Below, one piece after another: positions 17,331-26,226 of a stretch of 64,000 nucleotides of DNA; within the stretch, counting starts at the first letter, position 1, and each line of letters opens with the position of its first letter. The translations under genes were made by a program, and so were the position numbers. The notes beneath the pieces were generated by a model, which had not been told where the DNA came from, did no database searches, and saw nothing but the letters and a program-made list of their open reading frames with translations. Where the stretch lies: positions 66,044 to 130,043 of the forward strand of contig JAHIVH010000107.1 of NCBI GenBank assembly GCA_018816735.1, given 5' to 3'. This stretch comes from Pseudomonadota bacterium (GTDB taxonomy: Bacteria; Desulfobacterota; Desulfobacteria; Desulfobacterales; JAHIVH01).

Positions 17331-20300
17331 TTAGGAAAACAATGCTATCAGATTTGCCCAAATAATTTTTGCGCCAAGGATCAACGGCATAGCGGGAGTC
17401 TTTTCTTTTTGTCCGCTGATAGTGAAATGAACCTCCCTGGCACGCTCAGACGTTATTCCGTTGGCGGACACCTTTTCAATGGTGGCGTAATAGTTATTTC
17501 CTTTTTTGAATGGAAGGTCTTCGATAAAATGGGACACCTGCAGGCGGTTACCCACAGCAGGATAGACTGCCTCATAATGTCCTGGACGTGATCCGCAAAA
17601 GACACGATAATGGCTCTGAGAAGAGGCGTCGCTGTCCCAACTGAATTTTACTACTCCGTTTTCATAGGCAGCTACCAGGCCGGAGGGTTTCGCAGGTAAA
17701 GGTTGGGGCGCTCGCATCCGCATACCGGAGGCTGAAACCACCACGGGTGGATGGGCATAACGGATCATATCCTGACGAATGTTTTCAGGTAAATGCCTGT
17801 CATTGAAAAAAGCAACCAGGACACTGAAATATTGTTCAAAACCATTATACGTGGGACCGGCACCGGCAAATTGCTCTCCAGCCATCAGCGTGACATCAAA
17901 CCCATTTCTGTTTCCCCGTGTAAAGGGGGTATACTGATCGCCGGTGTACGTCCCAAAAGGATTGGCGCGCACTGAGAAGAAACCGTTTATTTGATCATAC
18001 TTCATCTGCAGCGGTGCAAAGGCGAAATTGGCTTGAACACAGGTGTCCATGGCAACGGCCATCCCGCGACTGCCCGCTACCACACCAACGTAACTTTCTG
18101 TAATGTGATTGTTGATATTGTCCAGATTGAAATTACGCCTGCTGTGCCGGAAATAGTTCAGCGAATATTCGGTGGCAACTCCCAGATAGTTCTGTTTCAA
18201 CACCCGAATGGGATCGTCTCTGGTGGTTCGAGAAGAAAAACGAATTTCGACTGGTGCAGCGTCTTGCCAGTTGGCATCAATTCGTCGCATCAGCCCCGGG
18301 TCCGCTGCCTTCAAAATATTTTCTTTTTCAGTTGTCGGGTATTGAATGGTCCCCTTTAAGAAGACATAGGGCAGATCCTCGATCAGGGTGAAGCGGTAAT
18401 TCATCCATCCGCTCATAATTGTTCGATGCCTTGGGCCGGGAATCGGACCGGTGATATCAAACGATTGGGATCGACGATCCTTTGAAGTAGCATACGAAAT
18501 AATCGTTCCTTTTGCTTTGTAGATGGCATCGTTCCATCTTAGATAAGGCATGAAACTACCGGTATCAACCTGTTGGACACCATCCAGATAGACGTCTATC
18601 CCACCCTTTGCAAAGCGAACCGATACCCTTTCATTGGATATCTCTCCCTTTTGATCATTTTGAGGGGCCTTGGATGAGGTGCAGGTATCTGTAACTTCAC
18701 GAATTTGGTAAATGCCATCTGAAAGGGTCTCTGAACCGCTGATATAAAGACTGAGACGCGGTAGTCCTGCCGGAAATTTTATTAAGCCCAGATCAATTGT
18801 GGGAAATATTTTTCCATCCTGCCTTACAAATGAAAGTTTAATGCCTTCCTGGTATCCTTCGGGAGGTTTGATATTGACAAATCGATTGCCAATATCTCCT
18901 TCTTTGCCGTGCGATCCCAAAATCATCACGGTATCCAGGGGCGACTGGCTTCCGTCTTCTTCCAGCAGAGACGGATGTCGCTTCAGATAAATATTCAGCC
19001 CGTCTGCCATCAATTGCTCCATCTGCTCCGAATAGTCTTCCATTTCGCTTATAAGATCAGTCATCACCTGCTCCCGCTGCCTGGAAAGAAAAGGTGTGGC
19101 CATGCCGAAATTGGTTGTGGAGAGCGCCCGCAATCGCTTCATCTCGGCAAAGGTTATCAGGGTTTCCAGTTGACGGGCGTCAATTTTATCATTTAAGACC
19201 GCCACTGCGCCTCTTGCTGCCGAACATATACTGCGACTACGCTGAATGGCGGTCCAGTAACGCGACGTATCGGCTTTTTCAGCCCATGAATTATACCCGT
19301 TAAAGCTGCCGTCCGCCGTATCCTGATTGAAAGAAATGGTGCCTATCGCTTCATGCTTTGCCAGATACGTGCTTAAACTCGTAAAGGCCACATGAGGCAG
19401 GTCGTAAACTTCTCTGATCAATGCGCCAAGGCCGCCGGTATTGGGAAGCCAACTAAGTGCCCACGGCAGATCAATGCCATCCCACAATTGGGAATCAGCA
19501 TCAAAATTGATAAAAATCAGGGCGTCGTGGTTGACCGACCCCTTGTTTTGAAGATCCCGCAGTTCTTGAACCCAGTGTTTCAGGCTGGTATGCTCCGTCA
19601 AATCACCAAAATGATAGGTCGGAATCACGATTATCTCTTCCCTGGTTGTCATATTGCAATAGAGCAGCGGATTGTGAGCCTCTGTTTGGTTCAATGGCCG
19701 GCTGAAAACCCTGAAGGCATCAAAAGGTGTCGCACTGTAGTAAAGGGAAACCGCCTGAATGCCATGTGCTTTATAAACAGCAAAGCTACCCGGCGTTGTC
19801 ATCATTTCCTGGGGGCGCACAATGGGGGAGAACTTGCCGAACACATCCCTGACCCCGCTTTGCCAGGGGTTGCTGATGGACCATCCAACGGCATTATCAA
19901 GCTCCCGGGGCGTCATGGCCGAGACCAGTCCGTTGTTATAGGACATCAGAATCACTTCATCGCCGTTCTCCTGCACCCTTCGCCGAATATCGGTTATAAT
20001 ATCAGGCGCATATTGAGGCAATATCTCCTGCAGGGAAAAAAGGTTATCAAAATCCCACACACCTTTGACAGGTATCCCTTTTTGGTTGAAGCGGTCCAAC
20101 GTCCGGATAATATGCCGGATAATACGGATATCCTTTCCAAAACCACTCTCGTCATTCGTATCATTCCTGAAGGAATGATACAGATTGACATGAAACCCGA
20201 AAGCGATATTGATCCAGTGTTCTGATTTGGATTTAAATTGGCTTTTATTGTTGAAGGCCACAATAATTGGTAATGCGATCAGGCAAACCACAACACCGGT

Positions 20301-20339
20301 GACAATTATTTTTACGTTTATATATTTTTTGAAGTCCAT
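17331..20339 (-). CDS. Large membrane-anchored putative glycoside hydrolase (GH38/GH57-like)
   Basis: The 1002-residue protein has an N-terminal signal anchor (residues 10-28). Immediately after it comes NIAFGFHVNLYHSFRNDTND and a barrel-like region (VKGVWDFDNLFSLQEILPQ; GDEVILMSYNNG; DALIFINFDADSQLWDGID) that recalls the GH38/GH57 (beta/alpha)7 fold, with Asp/His positions typical of retaining enzymes. A long beta-rich middle and a fibronectin type III-like domain (about residues 885-975, KPSGLVAAYENGVVKFSWD) complete it. The FGFHVN start is typical of polysaccharide-acting family 57-like proteins, but the catalytic pair cannot be confirmed. It is likely periplasmic and may trim or recycle a surface glycan, given the exopolysaccharide locus next door. 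Confidence 0.6.
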   Translation of the reverse strand: MDFKKYINVKIIVTGVVVCLIALPIIVAFNNKSQFKSKSEHWINIAFGFHVNLYHSFRNDTNDESGFGKDIRIIRHIIRTLDRFNQKGIPVKGVWDFDNLFSLQEILPQYAPDIITDIRRRVQENGDEVILMSYNNGLVSAMTPRELDNAVGWSISNPWQSGVRDVFGKFSPIVRPQEMMTTPGSFAVYKAHGIQAVSLYYSATPFDAFRVFSRPLNQTEAHNPLLYCNMTTREEIIVIPTYHFGDLTEHTSLKHWVQELRDLQNKGSVNHDALIFINFDADSQLWDGIDLPWALSWLPNTGGLGALIREVYDLPHVAFTSLSTYLAKHEAIGTISFNQDTADGSFNGYNSWAEKADTSRYWTAIQRSRSICSAARGAVAVLNDKIDARQLETLITFAEMKRLRALSTTNFGMATPFLSRQREQVMTDLISEMEDYSEQMEQLMADGLNIYLKRHPSLLEEDGSQSPLDTVMILGSHGKEGDIGNRFVNIKPPEGYQEGIKLSFVRQDGKIFPTIDLGLIKFPAGLPRLSLYISGSETLSDGIYQIREVTDTCTSSKAPQNDQKGEISNERVSVRFAKGGIDVYLDGVQQVDTGSFMPYLRWNDAIYKAKGTIISYATSKDRRSQSFDITGPIPGPRHRTIMSGWMNYRFTLIEDLPYVFLKGTIQYPTTEKENILKAADPGLMRRIDANWQDAAPVEIRFSSRTTRDDPIRVLKQNYLGVATEYSLNYFRHSRRNFNLDNINNHITESYVGVVAGSRGMAVAMDTCVQANFAFAPLQMKYDQINGFFSVRANPFGTYTGDQYTPFTRGNRNGFDVTLMAGEQFAGAGPTYNGFEQYFSVLVAFFNDRHLPENIRQDMIRYAHPPVVVSASGMRMRAPQPLPAKPSGLVAAYENGVVKFSWDSDASSQSHYRVFCGSRPGHYEAVYPAVGNRLQVSHFIEDLPFKKGNNYYATIEKVSANGITSERAREVHFTISGQKEKTPAMPLILGAKIIWANLIALFS

Positions 20340-20394
20340 CGTGGAGATCTCTTTTGTGTATTTATCCTTAAAATTGGGCCGGACCCTATTTCCT

Positions 20395-20423
20395 TCTAAT
20401 ATTCAGCTAATGCAATCCTAACA
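20395..20423. promoter_or_regulatory. Weak 11-bp repeat array, orientation not matching a gene
   Basis: TCTAATA (20395), GCTAATG (20406) and CCTAACA (20417) are in 11-bp register on the plus strand. Both neighbouring genes run on the minus strand, and no -10 lies 9 bases after the last unit. I list it as a possible degenerate member of the array family. Confidence 0.25.
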
Positions 20424-20603
20424 TTTGATAGCAGCTCAAGCAATACCGACAGGGAAAGATTCATCATTACCAAACCTACTTGAAATTTGAAGGCAGGTAT
20501 AGAGCGAAAAGGTATAGATGATAGGATATTTGAAATGGAGGAAGCATAATATGAAAATGAATGTCTAAATCATCATTACAGGCGCAGGGTGATACTTTAA
20601 CGG

Positions 20604-21563
20604 TTATTGGTCAAGGTCGATGAAGTCTTTTATTTTTTTTGTCATCAATTTCCAACCAGAATCGCCTAAAGAAGCTGAATCGATAATCAGATGATAATAT
20701 GCAGGGGTAAGGGTACTTTCTTCAATTTGTATTGGCATAACTGCCCATTTATTTGTCTGGTTTTGTTGTAACATGTCACGGATGCCTTTTAAACTGACCA
20801 GTTCATCTTTAGGGCTTGTCAAAATGATTGTTTCGGTATCCAGAAGTTGACGATCAATTTGACCATCAAAATCTTTCAGTAAATCAAACAATGCCTGATA
20901 GGCTGCCATGGATGTACCTTTTTGATTGGCGCGGTAAGCTTCGGGCGAGCCGGACGGGATATATGAATATACAGATGTAAATGGTTTTATCAAATAAACA
21001 TAAAACCTGAGACTGATGGCAGGCGCGAGCAAAATCTGCTTATCGAAAAGGGAAGTATGATGCGCTTGCTGGTACTCAATGGCTACCAGGGCACCTGTTG
21101 AATATGCGAGAAGTATCTTTGGGAGCTCCGGAAAAAGATACTCGATCCTGCAATATCCGTTGATAAAGTCGTCTCGCCATGCATCCGCTGTAATTGTTTC
21201 CATATCCTCAAAAGGAGCACCGCCGTGCCCTTTAAGCGTCAAACGATATACGTGCATGTCTATGGAATTCAGGAAGGAAATCATTTCCTTCCACTTGGAT
21301 GGTTTTTGATTCAGGCCGTGAATAACAAGCACAAGCGCTTTAGGGTTATCTGTTTCTGCAAAAAACCATTGGCTCATTTCAGCGTTTGTATATGGATGAT
21401 CTTGCTCAGTATCAGAAGGCACTTCGACATCGCTGCAGATGGATGATCCTGGAGACGTCTGGATCAAAATAACTGATAATGTAATGGCAAGAATCGTGAT
21501 GCGTTTCATTTTTAGTTTCATTGGGGGTGATATCAACCAGCAGATAAAAAGCGATGGTTGCAT
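20604..21563 (-). CDS. Exported alpha/beta hydrolase (lysophospholipase/carboxylesterase-like)
   Basis: The 319-residue frame has a hydrophobic N-terminus (signal peptide if started at the internal ATGs 21521 or 21509, giving MKRITILAITLSVILIQTS). The hydrolase core shows LVLVIHGLNQKPSKW (HG oxyanion strand), LTLKGHGGAPFED, and the nucleophile elbow LLAYSTGAL with Ser in S-x-G context. It also has ILTSPKDELVSLKG (acid strand) and a late YYHLIIDSA (His). It should act in the periplasm or at the cell surface on an ester substrate; the substrate is unknown. No strong SD distinguishes the three possible starts. The gene lies divergent to the polysaccharide locus. Confidence 0.75.
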   Translation of the reverse strand: MQPSLFICWLISPPMKLKMKRITILAITLSVILIQTSPGSSICSDVEVPSDTEQDHPYTNAEMSQWFFAETDNPKALVLVIHGLNQKPSKWKEMISFLNSIDMHVYRLTLKGHGGAPFEDMETITADAWRDDFINGYCRIEYLFPELPKILLAYSTGALVAIEYQQAHHTSLFDKQILLAPAISLRFYVYLIKPFTSVYSYIPSGSPEAYRANQKGTSMAAYQALFDLLKDFDGQIDRQLLDTETIILTSPKDELVSLKGIRDMLQQNQTNKWAVMPIQIEESTLTPAYYHLIIDSASLGDSGWKLMTKKIKDFIDLDQ

Positions 21564-21749
21564 TCCTGTTATAATAAGGCAAAATTTTCAGATAATTTTA
21601 TACCGACACATTTTGCGTGATCATGGATTGATCATTCTTTATCCAAGTTCATGTCAAAATAAACAAAAAATGTAAATTGAATTTATCGAATTCATCTTTG
21701 GCTGCCATATATGGGTCTGAAATTACGTTTAATTCAATTCAAACAATTT

Positions 21750-21767
21750 TCTAACACAAGTCTAATT
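21750..21767 (+). promoter_or_regulatory. Two-unit heptamer array, TCTAACA-CAAG-TCTAATT
   Basis: Two units begin at 21750 and 21761, exactly 11 bases apart. It lies 59 bases upstream of the three-unit array and may be an auxiliary operator. Confidence 0.45.
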
Positions 21768-21808
21768 CTCGCAAGAAGTCTTCTGTGAAAATCTATCCCA
21801 CATAAATA

Positions 21809-21852
21809 TCTAACAGGGCCTTAATAAATCATTAATAATTTTCCAATAAAGC
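21809..21852 (+). promoter_or_regulatory. Three-unit heptamer array with -10, promoter of EPS locus
   Basis: TCTAACA (21809), CTTAATA (21820) and ATTAATA (21831) are in strict 11-bp register. Nine bases after the last unit is TAAAGC (21847-21852) as a -10-like hexamer. This geometry recurs at four other promoters in the window and fits a PhoB/OmpR-type activator. Downstream are the sat-cysC relic and wzy. Confidence 0.6.
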
Positions 21853-22052
21853 TCCATATGACTTGAGACAAGGAAGGGACCAAATGCCTTCAGTAAAATA
21901 ATATGACTATAATATCAAATAGTTATAAAATAAAACTTCATGTAACCCAGAGAGCGGAGCTGTAGCGAATCACCCCATCAATTGGATAACCATATCAGCA
22001 TTGATGAATTACAAAATCATTTTTATAATTGAGCACACTTAAGATAGACTAC

Positions 22053-22307
22053 ATGGCAACGCATACAAATCCCCCCCATGGCGGCACTCTGATTGATCTG
22101 CAATGCGATACAGCGCATGCTCTAATGATTAATAGGAAAGGCATGCATGCCAAAGCTAAGGCAGGTATTTTAAAAGGGGTTACAGGCGTTGATGATCCTT
22201 ACGAAACCCCTGAATCACCAGAATTGTATGTTGACACAAGTGACATCACACCCGACGAATCTGCTCAGGAAATTTTGTTGTATTTGGGTCAGAGGGAATA
22301 CATATAA
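22053..22307 (+). pseudogene. Chimeric relic of bifunctional ATP sulfurylase-APS kinase (sat-cysC)
   Basis: From ATG 22053 (a TTG at 22029 is in frame) the first 25 residues, THTNPPHGGTLIDLQ, match the extreme N-terminus of ATP sulfurylase (PPHGG-x-L). The rest, GMHAKAKAGILKGVTGVDDP and YETPESPELYVDTS, is the C-terminal end of APS kinase (K-x-x-R/K-A-G...TG-I/V-DDPYE-x-P-E-x-PEL). The catalytic cores of both enzymes, about 480 residues in a normal Sat-CysC fusion, are absent although the frame stays open. It thus looks like an internal in-frame deletion. A PAPS-forming enzyme would supply the two sulfotransferases encoded downstream. The stop lies 3 bases before wzy. Confidence 0.8.
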
Positions 22308-22310
22308 CAA

Positions 22311-23777
22311 ATGACGGATAAATTTGAACAAAAAAATATGCGGATTATTTATTCCATTATTTTAACGGGATATTTTTCAGCTATTGCCCTAATTGTTATA
22401 TTTGCGCCAAGTATTTATTTCTCAGATGAGCTTAAAAAATATATCGTAATAGTGCTCATGTTTTGTGCAATGATTTTTTTTGCATTTTGGGTTGGTCTTT
22501 ACAAATCTGCTGTTTTCTTTTGGTTCCAAATTATTAGTGCCAATTTCGGGATTATATATCTTTTTTTCTCTCCAGATATGGAAGTAATAAGTAAGAACCA
22601 TATCATTATGATACCGGATTTGTTTATCCTGATATCATGGTTATTTCTAACTTTTTCTTTTAGAAAAAAACAAAATACTGATTCTGAAGAATCACTTTCG
22701 ACAATCGTGATCTACATCGTTTTTATGATGTATTTTCTCCTGATTTCATTGCATTCCAAAGAATATATATTTGCAATGACTGAATTTATAAATTTCAGCA
22801 GAATAGTAATTGTATTTAGTATATTTAAGTACATACAAGATCGAGAACCCGAGGCAAAATCATTTGTAATTTATGGAATAGCATTTTTAATTATAACACA
22901 AGGCACAATAGGCATCGGTCAAGAATTTGGAATTGATTTGTTTTCCCATTATATGGATTCAAATTATACATATATTGCCGGTTCATTCAATAGAATCGGT
23001 GGTACACTTGGACGTGTAAAGCTTCACTCATTATTATATTTAACTTTACCGCTAATTTTTACTCAAATTGTTACATCGAAAAATCAATATAAAAAAATGG
23101 TAATGCTGATTTCGTTTGTATTAGGAATCATAGCGCTAGCATTAACTCGCAATAGGGGACCTATGCTATCAACGATAGCTGGTGTTGGTTATATATGTTA
23201 TAAATTTAAATATTATCGGGTGATTAAAGTTAATTTTAAATTACTATTGTACAGTTTGGCATTTGTTGTACTCACTATATTTTTCTTCTCTTTTGGAGGG
23301 GAGGATTTTCAACAAATTATGAATAGGCCAACGTATATTGGCCGTATTTATCAAAATACGGAAGTATTGAATCGATTTTATAACAGTCAAATGGATCAAT
23401 TTTTTTTGGGGTTCGGGCCACAGCAATACCTGGTTGATAAGTCATCCGAAAATAAGAGAAACAAAACAAAGATTATCTACAATATTCATAATCAATATAT
23501 TTTAATGCTGTATGAAGGAGGTGTAATAGGTCTTTTATTATATATTACTTGGCTAATTAGTTTCTACAGAAAAACTTTAGTCTATAGGAACCGAGAAGGT
23601 CTCCCACTAACGGATTTTGAGAGCCTTAAAATTGGAATCAGTGGTTCGATTATCTCTTTGGTAATTGCAAGTGTTTCAAGGCCAATTCATGATAATGTAT
23701 CATTTACGTTACTAGGAATATATATGGCATTGATATCAAACACTTCAAAATCATTAAATATTAACAACCTAACGTAA
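22311..23777 (+). CDS. wzy: Wzy-type O-antigen/exopolysaccharide polymerase
   Basis: The 488-residue protein has about 11-12 membrane helices and a large periplasmic loop between about residues 330 and 400. It carries the Wzy_C/O-antigen ligase pattern: ALALTRNRGPML in the Wzy_C loop region, then FLGFGPQQYLVDKS and YNIHNQYILMLYEGGVIGLL, where the H-N-x-Y/F motif is typical. Such proteins polymerise lipid-linked repeat units on the periplasmic face. ATG 22311 follows the sat-cysC relic by 3 bases, so translation is probably coupled. The coding sequence is very AT-rich compared with genes before 21 kb. Ligase (WaaL) cannot be excluded, but a Wzx gene follows directly, favouring polymerase. Confidence 0.8.
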   Translation: MTDKFEQKNMRIIYSIILTGYFSAIALIVIFAPSIYFSDELKKYIVIVLMFCAMIFFAFWVGLYKSAVFFWFQIISANFGIIYLFFSPDMEVISKNHIIMIPDLFILISWLFLTFSFRKKQNTDSEESLSTIVIYIVFMMYFLLISLHSKEYIFAMTEFINFSRIVIVFSIFKYIQDREPEAKSFVIYGIAFLIITQGTIGIGQEFGIDLFSHYMDSNYTYIAGSFNRIGGTLGRVKLHSLLYLTLPLIFTQIVTSKNQYKKMVMLISFVLGIIALALTRNRGPMLSTIAGVGYICYKFKYYRVIKVNFKLLLYSLAFVVLTIFFFSFGGEDFQQIMNRPTYIGRIYQNTEVLNRFYNSQMDQFFLGFGPQQYLVDKSSENKRNKTKIIYNIHNQYILMLYEGGVIGLLLYITWLISFYRKTLVYRNREGLPLTDFESLKIGISGSIISLVIASVSRPIHDNVSFTLLGIYMALISNTSKSLNINNLT

Positions 23778-23792
23778 TTTAATCGTTTAATA

Positions 23793-25220
23793 ATGACTTT
23801 TGCAAAAGATTTCATAAAACTAGTATCCGGGACGGCCACAGCACAAGCTATCAATATCGCAATCATCCCTATATTGTCCCGTATCTATAATCCTGAAAGC
23901 TTTGGAGTGGCTGCAATATTTTTATCAGTAGTTAGTGTTTTTGCACCGGTAATGTGCCTACGTTACGAATTAAGCATAATGCTTCCGAAATCTGAAGATG
24001 AAGCAAAAGAGTTATTTGAGCTTTGTGTTATTATCAATGTCATACTCACTTTTGTTTCAATGATAATAATAAGTATAATATATTTTAACTTTTCTTTATT
24101 CGTAAACGATAAAATCAGAAACTGTATTTTTCTGATTCCAATCATTCTTTTTGTGCAGGGATTATATCTGTCTTTTACATATTGGTTTTCACGTAAAAGC
24201 CAATTTAGTAGTTTATCAATGGCAAGTGTTCTGAAGCCTATATCGGCCAATAGTATCAAGTTAGTTGCAGGATTAAAAGGGTATGTATTTGGTGTTTCAT
24301 TATTGGCTGGTGATATTTCGGGAAGAATAATTGAGGTGCTGTATCTCCTAATCGATTTTTGCCGGGGGGAAAAAAATAATAAAACAAAATTTAAAAAGGA
24401 TAATTTATTAAAGCTTGCAGTAAGATATAAAAATTTTCCAATATATTCATCATGGGGAATTTTTCTAAATAATTTATCAACACAAATACCGATTTTTTTA
24501 TTGGCAGTATACTTTGATTCTAAAGTGATTGGTTTTTTCGCTATCAGTATGAAAATGCAAATGATGCCTATCGAAATAATGGGCAATGCTTTGTCGAAAG
24601 TTTTTTTTCAAAGAGCAGCACAAATTTATGCTAAAAATATAATTCCATCAGAGCTCGTTCAGCAATTATTTAGAAAAATATATATGATAGGGATCTTTCC
24701 TTGTTTAATAATCATATTCTGGGGAAAAGAACTGACGGTATTTCTTTTAGGCAATACATGGGAAACTACCGGACAATTTATTCAAATCATGGGCCCTGTC
24801 AGCTTGGTTTTATTCATAGCGTCTACTTTAGGGCCATTATATGCGGTATATGAAAAACAAGGCATTGCTTTAATATTGAATATTATAAAATGTGTTTTGC
24901 ACACCATTGCTTTAATCATCGGAGGAATGACAAACAACGTCTTTATAGCCGTATCACTTTTTGCGATTTCGTCAATTGTTGTAAGAATGGTAGACATTGG
25001 TTGGTTTTTAAAATTGTCTAAAGTTGAATTTAAAAGAATACTATCTGATATGGTTTTTTATACCGCATTTTCGCTAATTTTAACATGTCTATCCTATTAT
25101 TTTACTATTAAATACTGCTGGACGAATTGGATGATATATTTATCGTTAATTATTATATCAAGCATATATTATTATATTGTTTTATTTCCATTCTTTAGAA
25201 AGAAGTTATTGGTCCATTAA
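23793..25220 (+). CDS. wzx: Wzx-type polysaccharide flippase
   Basis: The 475-residue protein has 12-14 predicted membrane helices. The N-terminus (LVSGTATAQAINIAIIPILS; YNPESFGVAAIFLSVVSVF) is the standard start of the Wzx/MOP-superfamily flippases, and the segment ELSIMLPKSEDEAKELFELC is the usual first cytoplasmic loop. It would move undecaprenyl-diphosphate-linked repeat units across the inner membrane for polymerisation by the upstream Wzy. It lies 15 bases after wzy in the same AT-rich block. Substrate specificity cannot be read from the sequence. Confidence 0.9.
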   Translation: MTFAKDFIKLVSGTATAQAINIAIIPILSRIYNPESFGVAAIFLSVVSVFAPVMCLRYELSIMLPKSEDEAKELFELCVIINVILTFVSMIIISIIYFNFSLFVNDKIRNCIFLIPIILFVQGLYLSFTYWFSRKSQFSSLSMASVLKPISANSIKLVAGLKGYVFGVSLLAGDISGRIIEVLYLLIDFCRGEKNNKTKFKKDNLLKLAVRYKNFPIYSSWGIFLNNLSTQIPIFLLAVYFDSKVIGFFAISMKMQMMPIEIMGNALSKVFFQRAAQIYAKNIIPSELVQQLFRKIYMIGIFPCLIIIFWGKELTVFLLGNTWETTGQFIQIMGPVSLVLFIASTLGPLYAVYEKQGIALILNIIKCVLHTIALIIGGMTNNVFIAVSLFAISSIVVRMVDIGWFLKLSKVEFKRILSDMVFYTAFSLILTCLSYYFTIKYCWTNWMIYLSLIIISSIYYYIVLFPFFRKKLLVH

Positions 25221-25251
25221 AATATATTTTAGAAGGAATATTAAGTCTATC

Positions 25252-26226
25252 ATGAAAGTAATACTGTTCGGTCAACGACGGAATGGAACAACTATGGCGT
25301 TTAACATGTTTCGTAAAATACAGGAATTAAGATGTTACTACGAACCTTTTCATCCCAAACTAATTAAACATGCATTTTGGAATGGCCGCACAGAAATCGA
25401 AAGAGATGAGAAACAAGTATATCATGAATACAAATTATTGGAAAAGGAGTTGAATAAATATTTTTACCCCATTGGGGCTCCGGTACTTCCAGTTAAACAG
25501 GAAATAGATGAAAAATATTGGACACAAGGTCATAGTCAATATTTAAGTTATTTATTCAATACTTCTAAGAATGTATTAATTCAACCTGTAAGGGTTAATT
25601 ATCATTTGCAATCAATGCATGCTAACTTCCCACGTGCAAAATTTATCTGGATATTGAGAAGTCCGGAAGGTGTTGTAAGCTCATTAATGCAAAAGACCTC
25701 CAACTTGTTTCAAATAAGAGATACTCCTTTTTTATTCTCAAATATTCTTAACAATGCATTGAAAATATATAAATTTATTGGAAAATCCATTTTTAAAAAT
25801 AGATATTTACATTTACAACAAAAATCTGGATTCTGGTCACATGACTTGATTGCAAACTACATAATAAATCACAATCCAAAATATCGGAAATTTAAAAATT
25901 ATCCTATATGGTTTAAATTAATGATTTCATATTATGATTCTGTGGAAGCTGTAGAAAAGGCAAGGCAAATTATTCCCAGTGAAAATTTCGCATTGATACG
26001 ATATGAAGATATTTGCCATGATCCAAATTATATCATGGCAGAAATATGTAAATGGATAAAACTTGATTGTTCCAAATATAACTTTAGAGAAGACGCTTTT
26101 TTAAAACCATCTTCAGTAGTTAGGCCTGATGATAAAAGATGGATTTGGGCAAATAATGAATTGAATGATCTTATTCGGCAAAACAACCCCTTATGGGAAT
26201 TTCCATCGGAGACTCGTATTGGATAA
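25252..26226 (+). CDS. Sulfotransferase family protein
   Basis: Starting at ATG 25252 (a frame-compatible ATG at 25177 lies inside wzx), this 324-residue protein begins MKVILFGQRRNGTTMAF, the 5'-phosphosulfate-binding loop of PAPS-dependent sulfotransferases. It continues with RCYYEPFHPKLI, then FIWILRSPEGVVSSLM, the 3'-phosphate-binding R/S motif, and ALIRYEDICHDP with a C-terminal KRWIWANNELNDLI. It most likely adds sulfate to a sugar of the repeat unit. PAPS must come from elsewhere, because the local sat-cysC gene is reduced to a relic. It overlaps the next sulfotransferase frame at its end. Confidence 0.85.
   Translation: MKVILFGQRRNGTTMAFNMFRKIQELRCYYEPFHPKLIKHAFWNGRTEIERDEKQVYHEYKLLEKELNKYFYPIGAPVLPVKQEIDEKYWTQGHSQYLSYLFNTSKNVLIQPVRVNYHLQSMHANFPRAKFIWILRSPEGVVSSLMQKTSNLFQIRDTPFLFSNILNNALKIYKFIGKSIFKNRYLHLQQKSGFWSHDLIANYIINHNPKYRKFKNYPIWFKLMISYYDSVEAVEKARQIIPSENFALIRYEDICHDPNYIMAEICKWIKLDCSKYNFREDAFLKPSSVVRPDDKRWIWANNELNDLIRQNNPLWEFPSETRIG

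Larger units (their letters stand above)
21564..22052. other. Divergent regulatory region ahead of the exopolysaccharide locus
   Basis: 489 AT-rich bases without a gene. It holds two tandem heptamer arrays (21750-21767 and 21809-21837) described separately, and appears to be the promoter region of the polysaccharide locus on the plus strand. Confidence 0.55.

Noticed and set aside
20395..20423. Functional promoter array for the glycosidase-like gene
   Set aside because: The repeats are in register but face away from the gene and lack a -10 at the 9-base distance, so kept only as a weak site.
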